A stretch of DNA of 64,000 bases from Algoriphagus marinus (GTDB taxonomy: Bacteria > Bacteroidota > Bacteroidia > Cytophagales > Cyclobacteriaceae), in assembly GCF_001936475.1 (NCBI RefSeq), contig NZ_MSPQ01000006.1, positions 1 through 64,000 of the forward strand, in the 5' to 3' direction. The translations under genes and the position numbers were made by a program. A model generated the notes under the pieces. The model was given only the letters and a program-made list of their open reading frames with translations. It made no database searches and was not told the DNA's origin. Within the stretch, counting starts at the first letter, position 1; each line of letters begins with the position of its first letter. Below are positions 19,401 to 27,246 of this stretch, one piece after another.

Positions 19401-19701
19401 CGGCACAAAAACTTGGGGAGGACTTGTTGGTACTTGGGATACGCCACCATTCGTAGATGGAGGTAGAATGGTAGCTCCTAGAGGTGGATTCTATGATACC
19501 GATGGAGAATGGGCTGTAGAGGGGGTTGGTATTTCTCCTGATATCCCTGTAGAGCAATTGCCTAAAGAGGTCATCGCCGGTAAAGATCCACAATTGGAAC
19601 GAGCAGTTCAGGTTGCATTGGAATTGCTGAAAACCGAAGGAATAGAATTGAAACCTGAGCCAAAAGCTCCGATTCGATATTTCAGACCGAAAGGAAATTG
19701 A
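16474..19701 (+). CDS. Tricorn-type S41 protease, secreted
   Basis: A 1075-aa protein with a Sec signal (MKKLFTTSLLLGIAFSAFSQ). The first 530 residues contain PD40/WD40-like beta-propeller repeats (FSPDGNWIAF, WSPDGSKVIF, WSPDGKNVAYFS, WSPDGKWIAYS). A charged Glu/Lys linker follows (about 540-560), then the Tricorn C1 domain, PDZ (about 770-850) and S41 peptidase domain. The nucleophile is Ser958 in NERAGSGGD. A His near 734 (VGHSYTRGG) and Glu1016 (VEGVGISPD) fit the other catalytic positions. Tricorn degrades peptides of about 6-12 residues in archaea. The exported Bacteroidota versions probably digest peptides in the periplasm. Confidence 0.9.
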   Translation: MKKLFTTSLLLGIAFSAFSQGTQLLRQPTLSQSEIVFVYANDLWKAPIAGGNAIRMTSNDGEESLPHFSPDGNWIAFTGEYDGNTDVYLIPSIGGEPKRLTWHPGADLVTGWSPDGSKVIFSSGREGHATQESKFFEVSVNGGMPSPIIVPRAVNGEISSDGKHMAYQQISFWDPEWRNHRGGQAKPIWILDLKDYSLQMTPQTDNERHTDPVWFGNKVFYISERDNLANLWSYDPGTKQEKQETFLKDFDIKSIDAGPEAIIIEQGGFLHLYNPSTGNLTQVNITVNGDFHWARERWTDVSANQLQNPQLSPTGQRAIFEYRGEILTFPKENGAGRNLTNTSRSAERSPVWSPDGKNVAYFSDASGEYQLIIADQAGMVSKKIAIPDPSFFFKPEWSSDNVHIAYTDTDYNIWVTNVASGTSKIADTDRFAHPNRSMNPVWSPDGKWIAYSRLMDNQLKSIFVYEVATGKKIQVTDTMADAISPIWDASGKYLYFLASTDFGLNTGWLDMSSYDHPVTRALYFTVLNAADSSPLLPQSDEEKEKTEEKKKEEKATVTVTITEAGIQQRIVAIDIPTRNYSALAPAPENQIFYMEVIQNEGTTMKKYDLTKRKSEDFLPKVNQVVISNDRKSLLYQSGNTWGIIETSGNGKKVGDGALKSIASMKVKVDPMAEWQQIYREGWRYQRDFLYVENVHGAPWNEIFEWYKPWVASVRHRTDMNYIIDIIGGEVAVGHSYTRGGDFPDIDRVPIGLLGADFELDNGNFKIKKIYTGEDWNPGLDAPLAQVGAQAKVGEYLVGVNGKAIEKGINLYTYFEGSANVPTKIHLNSKPGLEGSRSILVLPVSNENQLRNIAWIEGNRRKVDQLSDGKLAYVYLPNTGQPGYTSFNRYYFAQQDKKGAVIDERNNGGGSAADYMVDIMNRKLTGYFNSRANDHKPFTQPMSGIWGPKVMLINERAGSGGDLLPYLFNKMEIGPLIGTKTWGGLVGTWDTPPFVDGGRMVAPRGGFYDTDGEWAVEGVGISPDIPVEQLPKEVIAGKDPQLERAVQVALELLKTEGIELKPEPKAPIRYFRPKGN

Positions 19702-19827
19702 TTTAGCGTTTATAATTTAGAGGTATATACGCAATTACGCCAGTATGGAAATTTCATTTGGCTTTTTGGCCGTTAAATCAAGTTACTTGTAAGAAAGTAG
19801 ATAATCATAATAATTTATATCCCAATT

Positions 19828-19858
19828 GGTCCAAGTCTCTCGACTTGGACCTTTTTTT
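19828..19858 (+). terminator. intrinsic terminator after the Tricorn-type gene
   Basis: GGTCCAAGTC (19828-19837) pairs perfectly with GACTTGGACC (19842-19851) across the loop TCTC and is followed by seven T (19852-19858). It lies 126 nt after the stop codon. Confidence 0.88.
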
Positions 19859-19941
19859 AGACACATCCCTTGTGCAGGTAGCAGAAGGGAACTTAATAAG
19901 AAAGAATTTCTATTTTTTGAAAAAGAGGAACTTGAATTTGA

Positions 19942-20199
19942 CTAATCAGGAATCTCCTCAAAAGGAGGTTCTTCAAAAGGGTTCGGTCTGAATGGATCCT
20001 CAAGTCGATCGATGATCACCTTCCCTTTTTCATTGAAATGAAATAGGTGAACCTCTCCATCTTTTGCCACCTCAACAAAATAATGTGGTGCGCCATTTAT
20101 TTCCCTCACCTCTGTCACTTCATATAAAAATCCTTCACGGAATTGGTCCTGAATGTATTGAGATGCTGCGGGCGGTAAATTTTGAGTTTCGGGTTTCAT
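19942..20199 (-). CDS. small acidic hypothetical protein
   Basis: An 85-aa protein starting MKPETQNLPPAASQYI. The ATG at 20199 is preferred over an in-frame TTG eight codons upstream. The sequence looks like a genuine folded domain (FREGFLYEVTEVREINGAPHYFVEVAK, alternating strands) with a proline-rich acidic tail (PFRPNPFEEPPFEEIPD). The strand pattern after an initial helix is reminiscent of PepSY-like domains, but I cannot assign a family. It has no signal peptide. It stands alone on the minus strand between the Tricorn terminator and the repeat array. Confidence 0.6.
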   Translation of the reverse strand: MKPETQNLPPAASQYIQDQFREGFLYEVTEVREINGAPHYFVEVAKDGEVHLFHFNEKGKVIIDRLEDPFRPNPFEEPPFEEIPD

Positions 20200-20377
20200 A
20201 ATTAGAGATTTTAAATTATTCAATGGTACCTTTTATCAAAGAGGAAAGTACTTCATCAATTTGAATGTATCCATGATCCCCGTCATCAATACGGATAACA
20301 TCCATCACCTTCCGAAAAACGTCAACTCAAAGAGCGAAAATAAATCTTCCAAATACTTCCCGATACTAGACTTTGGA

Positions 20378-20692
20378 AAGAGACTCAAACACTCAACAGA
20401 GAATGTTTACCAACTAAAATAGAGACTTAATCAATAAACGGAGAGTGTTTATTACTCAAAATAAAGGCTTCAATACTCAATCGAGAGTCTTTACAACTCA
20501 AAATAGAGACTTAATCACTCAACAGAGAGTGTTTACAACTCAAAATAGAGACTTAATCACTAAATCGAGAGTGTTTATTACTCAAAATAAAGGCTTCAAT
20601 ACTCAATCGAGAGTCTTTACCGCTCAAAATAGAGACTTAATCACTCAACAGAGAGTGTTTATTACTCAAATGAGAGGCTTATTCACTATACT
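20378..20692. repeat. 21-bp tandem repeat array, 15 units
   Basis: Fifteen head-to-tail units of exactly 21 bp alternate between type A (gagagtgtttacaactcaaaa) and type B (tagagacttaatcactcaaca and variants), giving a 42-bp composite. A higher-order copy is also visible: units 4, 5 and 7 (from 20441, 20462 and 20504) are identical to units 10, 11 and 13, and unit 6 differs from unit 12 at only a few bases, a 126-bp shift. Since 21 is a multiple of 3, one plus-strand frame from about 20418 to 20696 stays open and would encode heptads such as TQNRDLI and TQQRVFT. There are no spacers, so it is not a CRISPR array. The rest of the 20224-20918 gap is plain AT-rich DNA. Confidence 0.9.
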
Positions 20693-20918
20693 ATAAATTT
20701 TTGAATGCCTTAATAAAGCCTCTGAAAATATTGAAGCCTTCCATTTGTTAAAAAATTATTGAAATCAGTTTGGTTGATTTTATAGATCTCAGAGATTTTT
20801 GAGCATAGATTTCAAGATGTTTTATTAGTTATTAACTACCTCTAAAGATTAAAACTTTATTATTTTTTTTTAAACCCCAGACTTTGGCGATTTTTAAGGA
20901 CACTAAAATCAAAATCGT

Positions 20919-21419
20919 ATGTTAGATCAATTGTTAAAACTAGCCGATGGTCCCCTTCAGGAGATGCTTTCCGGAATGAATCAAAATCAGCCAAACCAAT
21001 CTGCAATCGCTATGAAGGAAAGTGTTTTTTCCTCCCTTCAAACCCAAATCAGTTCTGGAAATCTAGATGCTGTCAAAGAAATGTTTTCAGGTACGGAGAC
21101 CTCTCCAGATGCTCCGGTGATTCAGAATCTTCAAGGTGGAGTAGCTGATGATCTCATGGGCAAACTCGGTATTTCAAGAGAGCAAGCAATGGGTATTGCT
21201 GCTGCTGCGCTACCGATGATTATGAACTTTTTCAACAAGCGAGTGAATGATGCTCCGCAGGCGAATGGAGATATTATGTCTTCAATCGTCGATTCTTTAC
21301 AAGGAAAATCGGGTAAAATTGATACCAGCGATTTGATGGGATCATTGCTTGGAGGCGGAAAAAGTGGCGGAATGGACTTAGGAGGCCTTATGGACTTAGG
21401 GAAAGGGCTCTTCAATTAA
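20919..21419 (+). CDS. DUF937-like protein
   Basis: A 166-aa cytoplasmic protein. It opens MLDQLLKLADGPLQEML, has a central helical segment GKLGISREQAMGIAAAALPMIMNFFNK (quoted in parts: residues about 83-109) and a glycine-rich C-terminus (DLMGSLLGGGKSGGMDLGG). This layout of an amphipathic helical repeat and Gly-rich tail is typical of DUF937/YidB-like proteins, whose function is unknown. The hydrophobic helix could peripherally contact membranes. A small exported protein follows 91 bp later. Confidence 0.6.
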   Translation: MLDQLLKLADGPLQEMLSGMNQNQPNQSAIAMKESVFSSLQTQISSGNLDAVKEMFSGTETSPDAPVIQNLQGGVADDLMGKLGISREQAMGIAAAALPMIMNFFNKRVNDAPQANGDIMSSIVDSLQGKSGKIDTSDLMGSLLGGGKSGGMDLGGLMDLGKGLFN

Positions 21420-21510
21420 AATGTCGGACTGCTTAGGGTATTGAAAAAAAGATAATAAGACCCTATTTTAGGAATATCAATAAAGTCAATCACATTTTAT
21501 ATAGAAGATT

Positions 21511-21903
21511 ATGAATTACTCAAAAATCACATTTCTTATACTTTTCCTTTTTATAGGAGGCTACACAGTTCAAGCGCAATCACTGAAAGTTCCTAAAATG
21601 GATATGTCCTCCCAGCTTCTCGGAATATTAGATAAAGGTGCAGATGGGCTGTCACTTAGCAGCGATCAAAAAGGAAAGCTAACCACTGATAATAAAAGCT
21701 TCGTGGACAAATTGATGAAAATCCAAAATGGATCAGGTTCGGACGATGAGAAAAAGGAAGGGTTTTTAAATCTGAAAAACTCCAGAACAAAATTTCTTAC
21801 AGATCTATTGGGCAGTGGTTTATTTCAGAAATATTCCGGAAATATCTTAAAATCTATTAATCCACTAAAGTCAAAACTTGGATTGGCAGCGCTGGCTTTT
21901 TAG
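21511..21903 (+). CDS. small secreted protein of unknown function
   Basis: A 130-aa protein with a clear signal peptide cut after VQAQ. The mature part is about 105 residues, helical and Lys/Ser/Leu-rich (LGILDKGADGLSLSSDQK, KSFVDKLMKIQNG, LTDLLGSGLFQKYSGNILK). It has no cysteine and no enzyme motif. Its last residues are hydrophobic (LGLAALAF). I do not recognise the family. It may be periplasmic or loosely outer-membrane associated. Confidence 0.6.
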   Translation: MNYSKITFLILFLFIGGYTVQAQSLKVPKMDMSSQLLGILDKGADGLSLSSDQKGKLTTDNKSFVDKLMKIQNGSGSDDEKKEGFLNLKNSRTKFLTDLLGSGLFQKYSGNILKSINPLKSKLGLAALAF

Positions 21904-21927
21904 CCTTTGAAAATTATAAATATGGAG

Positions 21928-21958
21928 GCCGTGGACTTTTTGTTCATGGCTTTTTTTT
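21928..21958 (+). terminator. intrinsic terminator
   Basis: GCCGTGGAC (21928-21936) pairs with GTTCATGGC (21942-21950), including two G-U pairs, across a T5 loop and is followed by eight T (21951-21958). It ends the transcript of the small secreted protein only 11 nt before the next start codon. Confidence 0.8.
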
Positions 21959-21968
21959 ATTTTTCGCC

Positions 21969-23375
21969 ATGCTTAAGCAATACCTTTTCCTTCTTGCCTG
22001 TGGCTTCATGGCCATTTCTTGTAACCAGCCTTCCAAAGAAGTTGAGTTTTGGATGACCGATCCAAGTCAAGACATCAAGTTTCAACTTCAGGATTCACTT
22101 GTTTTTCAGATGGGAAAATCCTCTGAAAGTCAACCGCTTTTTATACAACTCAATCCTGAAAACAGCTATCAGGAAATGGATGGCTTCGGTTTTACCCTTT
22201 CCCAAGGCAGTGCCCTTCACCTTTTGGGAATGAGCGAATCAGCTAGAAAAGCTTTGTTGGAAGAACTCTTTGGGACTGATGCAAATCAAATTGGGATCTC
22301 TTATTTACGACTGGCAGTAGCTGCTTCAGATTTGAATGAGTATCCTTTTTCATATGATGATTTGGAAGATTCATTGGCAACAGATCTGGAACTTGAAAAA
22401 TTTGATCTGGGTCCAGATCGAAACGATGTTATTCCGATTCTCAAAGAAATTCTAGCCATCAATCCTGATATCAAATTAATGGCTTCGCCTTGGTCTCCAC
22501 CTGCATGGATGAAGGATAATAGGGATACTCGTGGTGGATCACTTTTAGAGGAATATGAACCAGTATATGCCCAGTATTTAGTGAAATACATCCAGCAAAT
22601 GAAAGCGGAGGGAATCATAATCGATGCACTGACGATTCAGAATGAGCCACTTCATCCCGGAAATAACCCTTCTTTATTAATGCTTTCAGAGCAGCAAGCT
22701 AGATTTATTGGATTGCATCTTGGCCCAGCTTTTCGCGATGCGGGAATAGACACCAAGATTCTCATTTATGATCACAATGCCGATCGACCGGACTATCCCA
22801 TTACGGTACTTCAAGATTCCTTGGCAAATCCATTTATAGCTGGTTCGGCTTTTCACCTCTATGGAGGACAAATCGATGCACTTTCAGATGTACATCAGGC
22901 TTTCCCAGATAAGCATATCTATTTCACCGAACAGTGGATTGGCGCACCTGGAAATCTAGCGGGTGATTTGCCTTGGCACATCAAAAATCTGATTATTGGA
23001 GCGACCAGAAATTGGGCAAAGACGGTTTTAGAATGGAATCTCACCTCCAATCCTACCCTAACGCCATTTACTGATCGTGGTGGATGTGATCGCTGTCTGG
23101 GTGCAGTGACGATTGAGGGTGATTCGGTAATCCGAAATCCTGCTTACTATGTAATTGCGCACGCCAGTAAATTTGTAGTCCCGGGTTCTATGAGAATTGA
23201 CAGCAATGAAATTGAGGGACTTGCAAATGTGGCTTTCCAGCGTCCAGATGGGAAATTGGTTTTAATCGTCTTGAATGAAGGAAATGAGCCAAAACTATTT
23301 TCAGCTGGACCAAGCGAGAAATCTTTCCAAGCCAGTTTGAATCCCGGTGCCGTTGGGACTTTTATTTGGAAGTAA
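21969..23375 (+). CDS. GH30 family glycosidase lipoprotein
   Basis: A 468-aa lipoprotein (MAISC lipobox) of glycoside hydrolase family 30, the glucosylceramidase/beta-1,6-glucanase group. The TIM barrel begins at MDGFGFTLSQGSALHL. The acid/base is Glu226 in IQNEPLHPG and the nucleophile Glu321 in FTEQW. ASPWSPPAWMKDN and VLEWNLTSNPTLTPF are also family hallmarks, and a C-terminal beta-sandwich ends in NPGAVGTFIWK. It likely hydrolyses a beta-1,6- or beta-1,3-glucan at the cell surface or in the periplasm. No SusCD genes adjoin it, so the substrate is inferred from the family only. Confidence 0.9.
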   Translation: MLKQYLFLLACGFMAISCNQPSKEVEFWMTDPSQDIKFQLQDSLVFQMGKSSESQPLFIQLNPENSYQEMDGFGFTLSQGSALHLLGMSESARKALLEELFGTDANQIGISYLRLAVAASDLNEYPFSYDDLEDSLATDLELEKFDLGPDRNDVIPILKEILAINPDIKLMASPWSPPAWMKDNRDTRGGSLLEEYEPVYAQYLVKYIQQMKAEGIIIDALTIQNEPLHPGNNPSLLMLSEQQARFIGLHLGPAFRDAGIDTKILIYDHNADRPDYPITVLQDSLANPFIAGSAFHLYGGQIDALSDVHQAFPDKHIYFTEQWIGAPGNLAGDLPWHIKNLIIGATRNWAKTVLEWNLTSNPTLTPFTDRGGCDRCLGAVTIEGDSVIRNPAYYVIAHASKFVVPGSMRIDSNEIEGLANVAFQRPDGKLVLIVLNEGNEPKLFSAGPSEKSFQASLNPGAVGTFIWK

Positions 23376-23440
23376 AGTCAAATAAAATCAGTTGGAATAA
23401 TTATAACCTCATGGGGAGATCGAAGCGATCTTTAAAAAAT

Positions 23441-23474
23441 AGAGAATCAGATCGATTCATCGATTCTCTTTTTT
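23441..23474 (+). terminator. intrinsic terminator after GH30 gene
   Basis: AGAGAATC (23441-23448) pairs with GATTCTCT (23462-23469) across a 13-nt loop that can itself form a short GAT/ATC pairing. A T-tract follows to 23474. Confidence 0.7.
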
Positions 23475-23594
23475 AAGACGAGAGGGATCTCTAGGGGATA
23501 ACATTTTAGGATTTAATTCTGATAGATATTCAACTCCCTAGACTACAATTATTAAATTGAATTTTCTCTTTTTCAATTTTTAATACCTCAAGAA

Positions 23595-24407
23595 ATGAAA
23601 AACACCTTCATATTGATCGCTTCATTAATATTCTTAGCTTCCTGCAATCAACAACCCATAGAAAAATATTTAATCTCATTGGAGGAATTGGAGTGGGTTG
23701 ATCTAACTCATTCATTTGATAGCAGCACCTTATATTGGCCCAATAATCCAACTGATTTTGAGCATGATACGGATGCTTATGGAACCACCGATCTTGGCTA
23801 TTTCTACTCCTCTTATTCTCTTTCTACACCAGAGCATGGAGGTACACATTTGGATGCACCCATTCATTTTTCTGAAGGAAAGCTAACTTCTGATCAGATT
23901 CCCCTGAGTAGTTTAATAGGCAAAGCAATTGTAATAGATGTGTCTGAAAAAGCGTTGAAGGACAGAGATTATTTGATTTCAGAGGAAGATGTAAAACAAT
24001 GGGAAAGCACCCATGGTCAAATAGATCCAAATCAAATTGTGCTCTTTAAAACTGGTTATGGAAAATTTTACCCTGATCGGGAAAGTTATTTTGGGACCGC
24101 AAAAAAAGGAGACGAAGCGATTCCTGAATTGCATTTTCCTGGAATTTCAGCGGCTTGCGCAACATGGCTTGTCTCAGAACGAAAAATCAAAGCAATAGGT
24201 CTAGACACACCTAGTTTGGATTATGGCCAATCCAAAGCCTTTGAAGCCCATCAAGTATTTATGGGAGCAAATATTCCTGGTTTTGAAAATGTGGCAAACC
24301 TTGAAAACCTGCCTGCAAAAGACTTTTACATCATGGCGCTTCCAATGAAAATCAAAGACGGAAGTGGTGGTCCATTGCGTATCATTGCAGGCCTTCCTTC
24401 AAAGTAA
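23595..24407 (+). CDS. cyclase/kynurenine-formamidase-like lipoprotein
   Basis: A 270-aa member of the cyclase family (PF04199), which includes bacterial kynurenine formamidase. The signature HGGTHLDAPIHF supplies the metal ligands H81, H85, D87 and H91. LTHSFDSSTLYWPNNP and GLDTPSLDYG are also conserved. Unlike the cytoplasmic formamidase it carries a lipoprotein signal (FLASC), so it acts in the envelope and tryptophan breakdown is unlikely. It is a probable amide or ester hydrolase with unknown substrate. The gene ends 6 bp from the convergent M14 peptidase gene. Confidence 0.8.
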   Translation: MKNTFILIASLIFLASCNQQPIEKYLISLEELEWVDLTHSFDSSTLYWPNNPTDFEHDTDAYGTTDLGYFYSSYSLSTPEHGGTHLDAPIHFSEGKLTSDQIPLSSLIGKAIVIDVSEKALKDRDYLISEEDVKQWESTHGQIDPNQIVLFKTGYGKFYPDRESYFGTAKKGDEAIPELHFPGISAACATWLVSERKIKAIGLDTPSLDYGQSKAFEAHQVFMGANIPGFENVANLENLPAKDFYIMALPMKIKDGSGGPLRIIAGLPSK

Positions 24408-24413
24408 TTCCCC

Positions 24414-25655
24414 TTATTTCAAGAGCCGCATCAATTCCCGGGCAGTTAACTCACCTTTCTTTCGAATCAACTCCCGAGGGGTATTATCGCCTACTTCAAA
24501 AGTCATGGACTCGGCTCCATGAACAAAGAAAAAGTAGCTATTGGAAGTTACACTTCGCTCGTTCGTTTCGGTTGGTCGGATATTTGGATCATAGCCGGGA
24601 ATCCGTTTCGATGATCGCTTGATCAGTTTAGGAATCAGTCCTGGGAAATTTCCTTCCAAATCTTCATTGATCGTGTAAAAAATATCTTCCCAAGTCGCAT
24701 GAAAGTCTGCAGCAAAAACAAACTTACCACCTGAATCAGCTACTTTCTTTTCCATAAATGCTGATAAAGCTTTGGTCTCCGGTTGATTGAAATTAACCCA
24801 ATCTCTATTCAAGTCTATTCCTCCCACATTATGTCTCCAATGTCCGTTGGACACCCCATCTGGATTCATCTGAGGCATAACGTAAAGATTAAACTTGCTT
24901 CTAAACTTTCTAGCTTCCGGTGAATCTTCACAAATAGTTTCGACAAAGGCTTTCATCGCCAAATAACCTGGCACTTCAGGGGGATGCTGCATAGAGATCG
25001 CCATCAGCATTTTTTGGTCATCAGCAGTTCCAATCTTCAAAACCTCTAAAGTTCTTCCATTGGTACTTTGACCTATTTCGATTTTTTCTACAAAATCCAA
25101 CTTCAACAGTTCTGCTTTCCAATCAGTCACATGTTGAGTCCCCACCAAATCCTGAGCTGCAACCCAAAGGGTATCCGGAGAACTTGAAACCTTTAAAAAA
25201 GCTTCAGTCGGTCTTCCTTCTGCTACAGTAGGCAATACAAAATCAGCAGAATCTGCATTAGAATAAGCATAGCCATCCTGACTGATCTTTGGGTAATAGC
25301 GGTGAAAACCCTTATCTGAATAGGTAAACTTCACCCAGAAGGTTTGTGGACTAGCAGACCAGATTTTAAAGGCATACCAAGGACTGGGATTGATGGGTTC
25401 ATTCTCCGGTAAAATGGTAATGGAAATCAAGCTGTCATTGATTCGCTTGGCATCATGGAGCCGAGCACCTTCAAATTGATTAGAAAAGTAAACTCTATTT
25501 TCTAAATCAAAGGTTTTTTTCTCTTGAAGATCAATGGGTTTACTTTCTGTAGGGACGATCTGAATGGGACCTTGACCTTCCCATTTGGCGGTGGACTTAC
25601 AGGAAAAAATTAAAACCAAAAGAAAGAGACTGAGAATTGGGTGGAGAATTTTCAT
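24414..25655 (-). CDS. M14 zinc carboxypeptidase lipoprotein
   Basis: A 413-aa lipoprotein (LIFSC). An N-terminal beta domain (about 30-170) precedes the M14 domain. Zinc ligands are H224 and E227 in MQHPPEVPG and H319 in AADFHATW. The substrate-binding segment is MNPDGVSNG followed by GGIDLNRDW, and the general base is the Glu of SMTFEVGDNTP. This architecture matches the M14-type cytosolic carboxypeptidase-like/PEPM14 group of secreted bacterial peptidases. It probably trims C-terminal residues from peptides in the envelope. Confidence 0.85.
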   Translation of the reverse strand: MKILHPILSLFLLVLIFSCKSTAKWEGQGPIQIVPTESKPIDLQEKKTFDLENRVYFSNQFEGARLHDAKRINDSLISITILPENEPINPSPWYAFKIWSASPQTFWVKFTYSDKGFHRYYPKISQDGYAYSNADSADFVLPTVAEGRPTEAFLKVSSSPDTLWVAAQDLVGTQHVTDWKAELLKLDFVEKIEIGQSTNGRTLEVLKIGTADDQKMLMAISMQHPPEVPGYLAMKAFVETICEDSPEARKFRSKFNLYVMPQMNPDGVSNGHWRHNVGGIDLNRDWVNFNQPETKALSAFMEKKVADSGGKFVFAADFHATWEDIFYTINEDLEGNFPGLIPKLIKRSSKRIPGYDPNIRPTETNERSVTSNSYFFFVHGAESMTFEVGDNTPRELIRKKGELTARELMRLLK

Positions 25656-25671
25656 ATAGGAAAGTTAAAAT

Positions 25672-25702
25672 AAAAAGCCCTCCAAATCGCTTCGGAGGGC
25701 TT
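25672..25702 (-). terminator. intrinsic terminator of the oxidoreductase gene
   Basis: AAGCCCTCC (25675-25683) and GGAGGGCTT (25694-25702) form a 9-bp stem. On the minus strand the stem is followed by U's from the A-run at 25672-25676. It separates the oxidoreductase gene from the M14 peptidase gene. Confidence 0.8.
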
Positions 25703-25762
25703 GTAAATCATGTTTTATAAATCTTAAATTCAAGAGTTTGTTTCGCTTCACTCGCAAAGACG

Positions 25763-27103
25763 CTATACCTTCGGAACTTGCCATCCATTATGGTAATGGG
25801 CTTTCATCAAGTCATTGGCAGCAGAAGAAGTGAACTGATTTTTGGCTGCATTCCAATATACTTTCTCTCCGGTTTTGTAAGCAATATTTCCCATTTGTGC
25901 ATTAATCGCAGCAACCGAACCAGTTTGAATCGCGCAGTTTAATAGTTTAGGGTCATTTGCTTTTACTGCCTCAGAGAAATTAACAGCATGGAGATCCAAT
26001 GCATTTCCATTTGGTTTGACATGTGCTACTTCCTCCACTTTATTGGTTCGCACTCCATCTTTGGTTTCGGTTTCCGGAATCACTTTCCAACCACCACGAT
26101 TCACGACCAGTGTCGCATTATTTCCGATAAAGGCAATTCCTTCTGTCGTACCATAATTTCCTCCATCGATGCCGGTGGCATGTTCCCAAAGCATATTGAA
26201 GCCCTCGTATTCATATACAGTTTGAAGGGTATCCGGAGTCTCGGAAGCATCGTCTGGGTAGGCAAACTTCCCTCCGGAAGCCATCACAGACTTTGGCGCA
26301 GATACACCCATTGCAAATAAAGCGATATCAATCTCATGCACTCCCCAGTCCGTCATTAATCCTCCTGCATAATCCCAGAACCAGCGAAAATTAAAATGAA
26401 AGCGATTCGGATTAAATTCTCTCGAAGGTGCAGGACCCAGCCACATTTTGTAATCAACGCCAGCTGGTGGAGCTTGATTCGGAAGCACAGGCACTGGTTT
26501 CATCCAACCCTGATAAGCCCAACATTTAACGAGTCGAATCTGCCCAAGCTTTCCGGACTTTACGTAATCAATTGCTTCTGCATATTGGGAACCTGAACGC
26601 TGCCACTGTCCTACCTGCACGATTTTCCCATAGCGCTCTTGGGCTTTTACCATGATCTGGCATTCTTCAATAGTATTGGCAATTGGTTTTTCCACATAGA
26701 CATTTTTCCCGGCAGAGACCGCATCCACCATATTAAGGCAATGCCAATGATCCGGTGTTCCGATAATGACTACATCGATATTCGGATCCTCGAGCATCTT
26801 TCGGTAATCGGTGTACTGCTTAGGGCGGGTTCCTCGCAGCTTGAAGACATCTTCGGTGCGTCTATCGAGCACAGACTGATCCACATCAGCCAAAGCCACA
26901 CAATTCACATGCGGCATCTTAAGATGTGCGTTCATATTGGACCAACCCATTCCATTACAGCCGATGACTCCATAATTGAGTTGGTCTGAGGGAGATACTT
27001 TACGGGTAAAAGCTCCGAAATCAGCAGCCGTCAGAATTTGAGGCATGCTTAAACCCGCTCCAAGGAGCATGGTATTTTGTATAAATTTTCTTCTTGAGGA
27101 CAT
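25763..27103 (-). CDS. Gfo/Idh/MocA family oxidoreductase, Tat-exported
   Basis: A 446-aa NAD(P)-dependent sugar oxidoreductase. The N-terminus SSRRKFIQNTMLLGAGLSMP is a twin-arginine signal, so it should be folded with its cofactor before export. The Rossmann fold shows NYGVIGCNGMGWSN, ALADVD and the catalytic-loop motif VEKPIANT. DWGVHEIDIALFAMG is the conserved His-containing helix of the C-terminal domain. Enzymes of this group oxidise or reduce glycosides at C3 among other reactions. The DUF1080 gene immediately upstream in the same direction fits a 3-keto-sugar pathway. Confidence 0.88.
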   Translation of the reverse strand: MSSRRKFIQNTMLLGAGLSMPQILTAADFGAFTRKVSPSDQLNYGVIGCNGMGWSNMNAHLKMPHVNCVALADVDQSVLDRRTEDVFKLRGTRPKQYTDYRKMLEDPNIDVVIIGTPDHWHCLNMVDAVSAGKNVYVEKPIANTIEECQIMVKAQERYGKIVQVGQWQRSGSQYAEAIDYVKSGKLGQIRLVKCWAYQGWMKPVPVLPNQAPPAGVDYKMWLGPAPSREFNPNRFHFNFRWFWDYAGGLMTDWGVHEIDIALFAMGVSAPKSVMASGGKFAYPDDASETPDTLQTVYEYEGFNMLWEHATGIDGGNYGTTEGIAFIGNNATLVVNRGGWKVIPETETKDGVRTNKVEEVAHVKPNGNALDLHAVNFSEAVKANDPKLLNCAIQTGSVAAINAQMGNIAYKTGEKVYWNAAKNQFTSSAANDLMKAHYHNGWQVPKV

Positions 27104-27246
27104 TTTGGGGAAGTTTAAATGGTTGAAGGGTTCAAAAGTTTTAGAGTTGTCGTCATTGCGAGGAATTTGAGGATTTATACCCTTTAGGAAAGTTTACAAG
27201 TCCGAAGCAATCTGTTTTATATAAAACTCACAAGTACAATCGTAAA

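Noticed and set aside
19758-19991. Plus-strand open frame after the Tricorn gene
   Set aside because: It runs through the terminator hairpin and the end of the opposite small gene, and its sequence shows no domain.
20378-20692. Repeat array as CRISPR
   Set aside because: Units are contiguous 21-mers with no spacers, units vary in sequence, and no cas genes are present.
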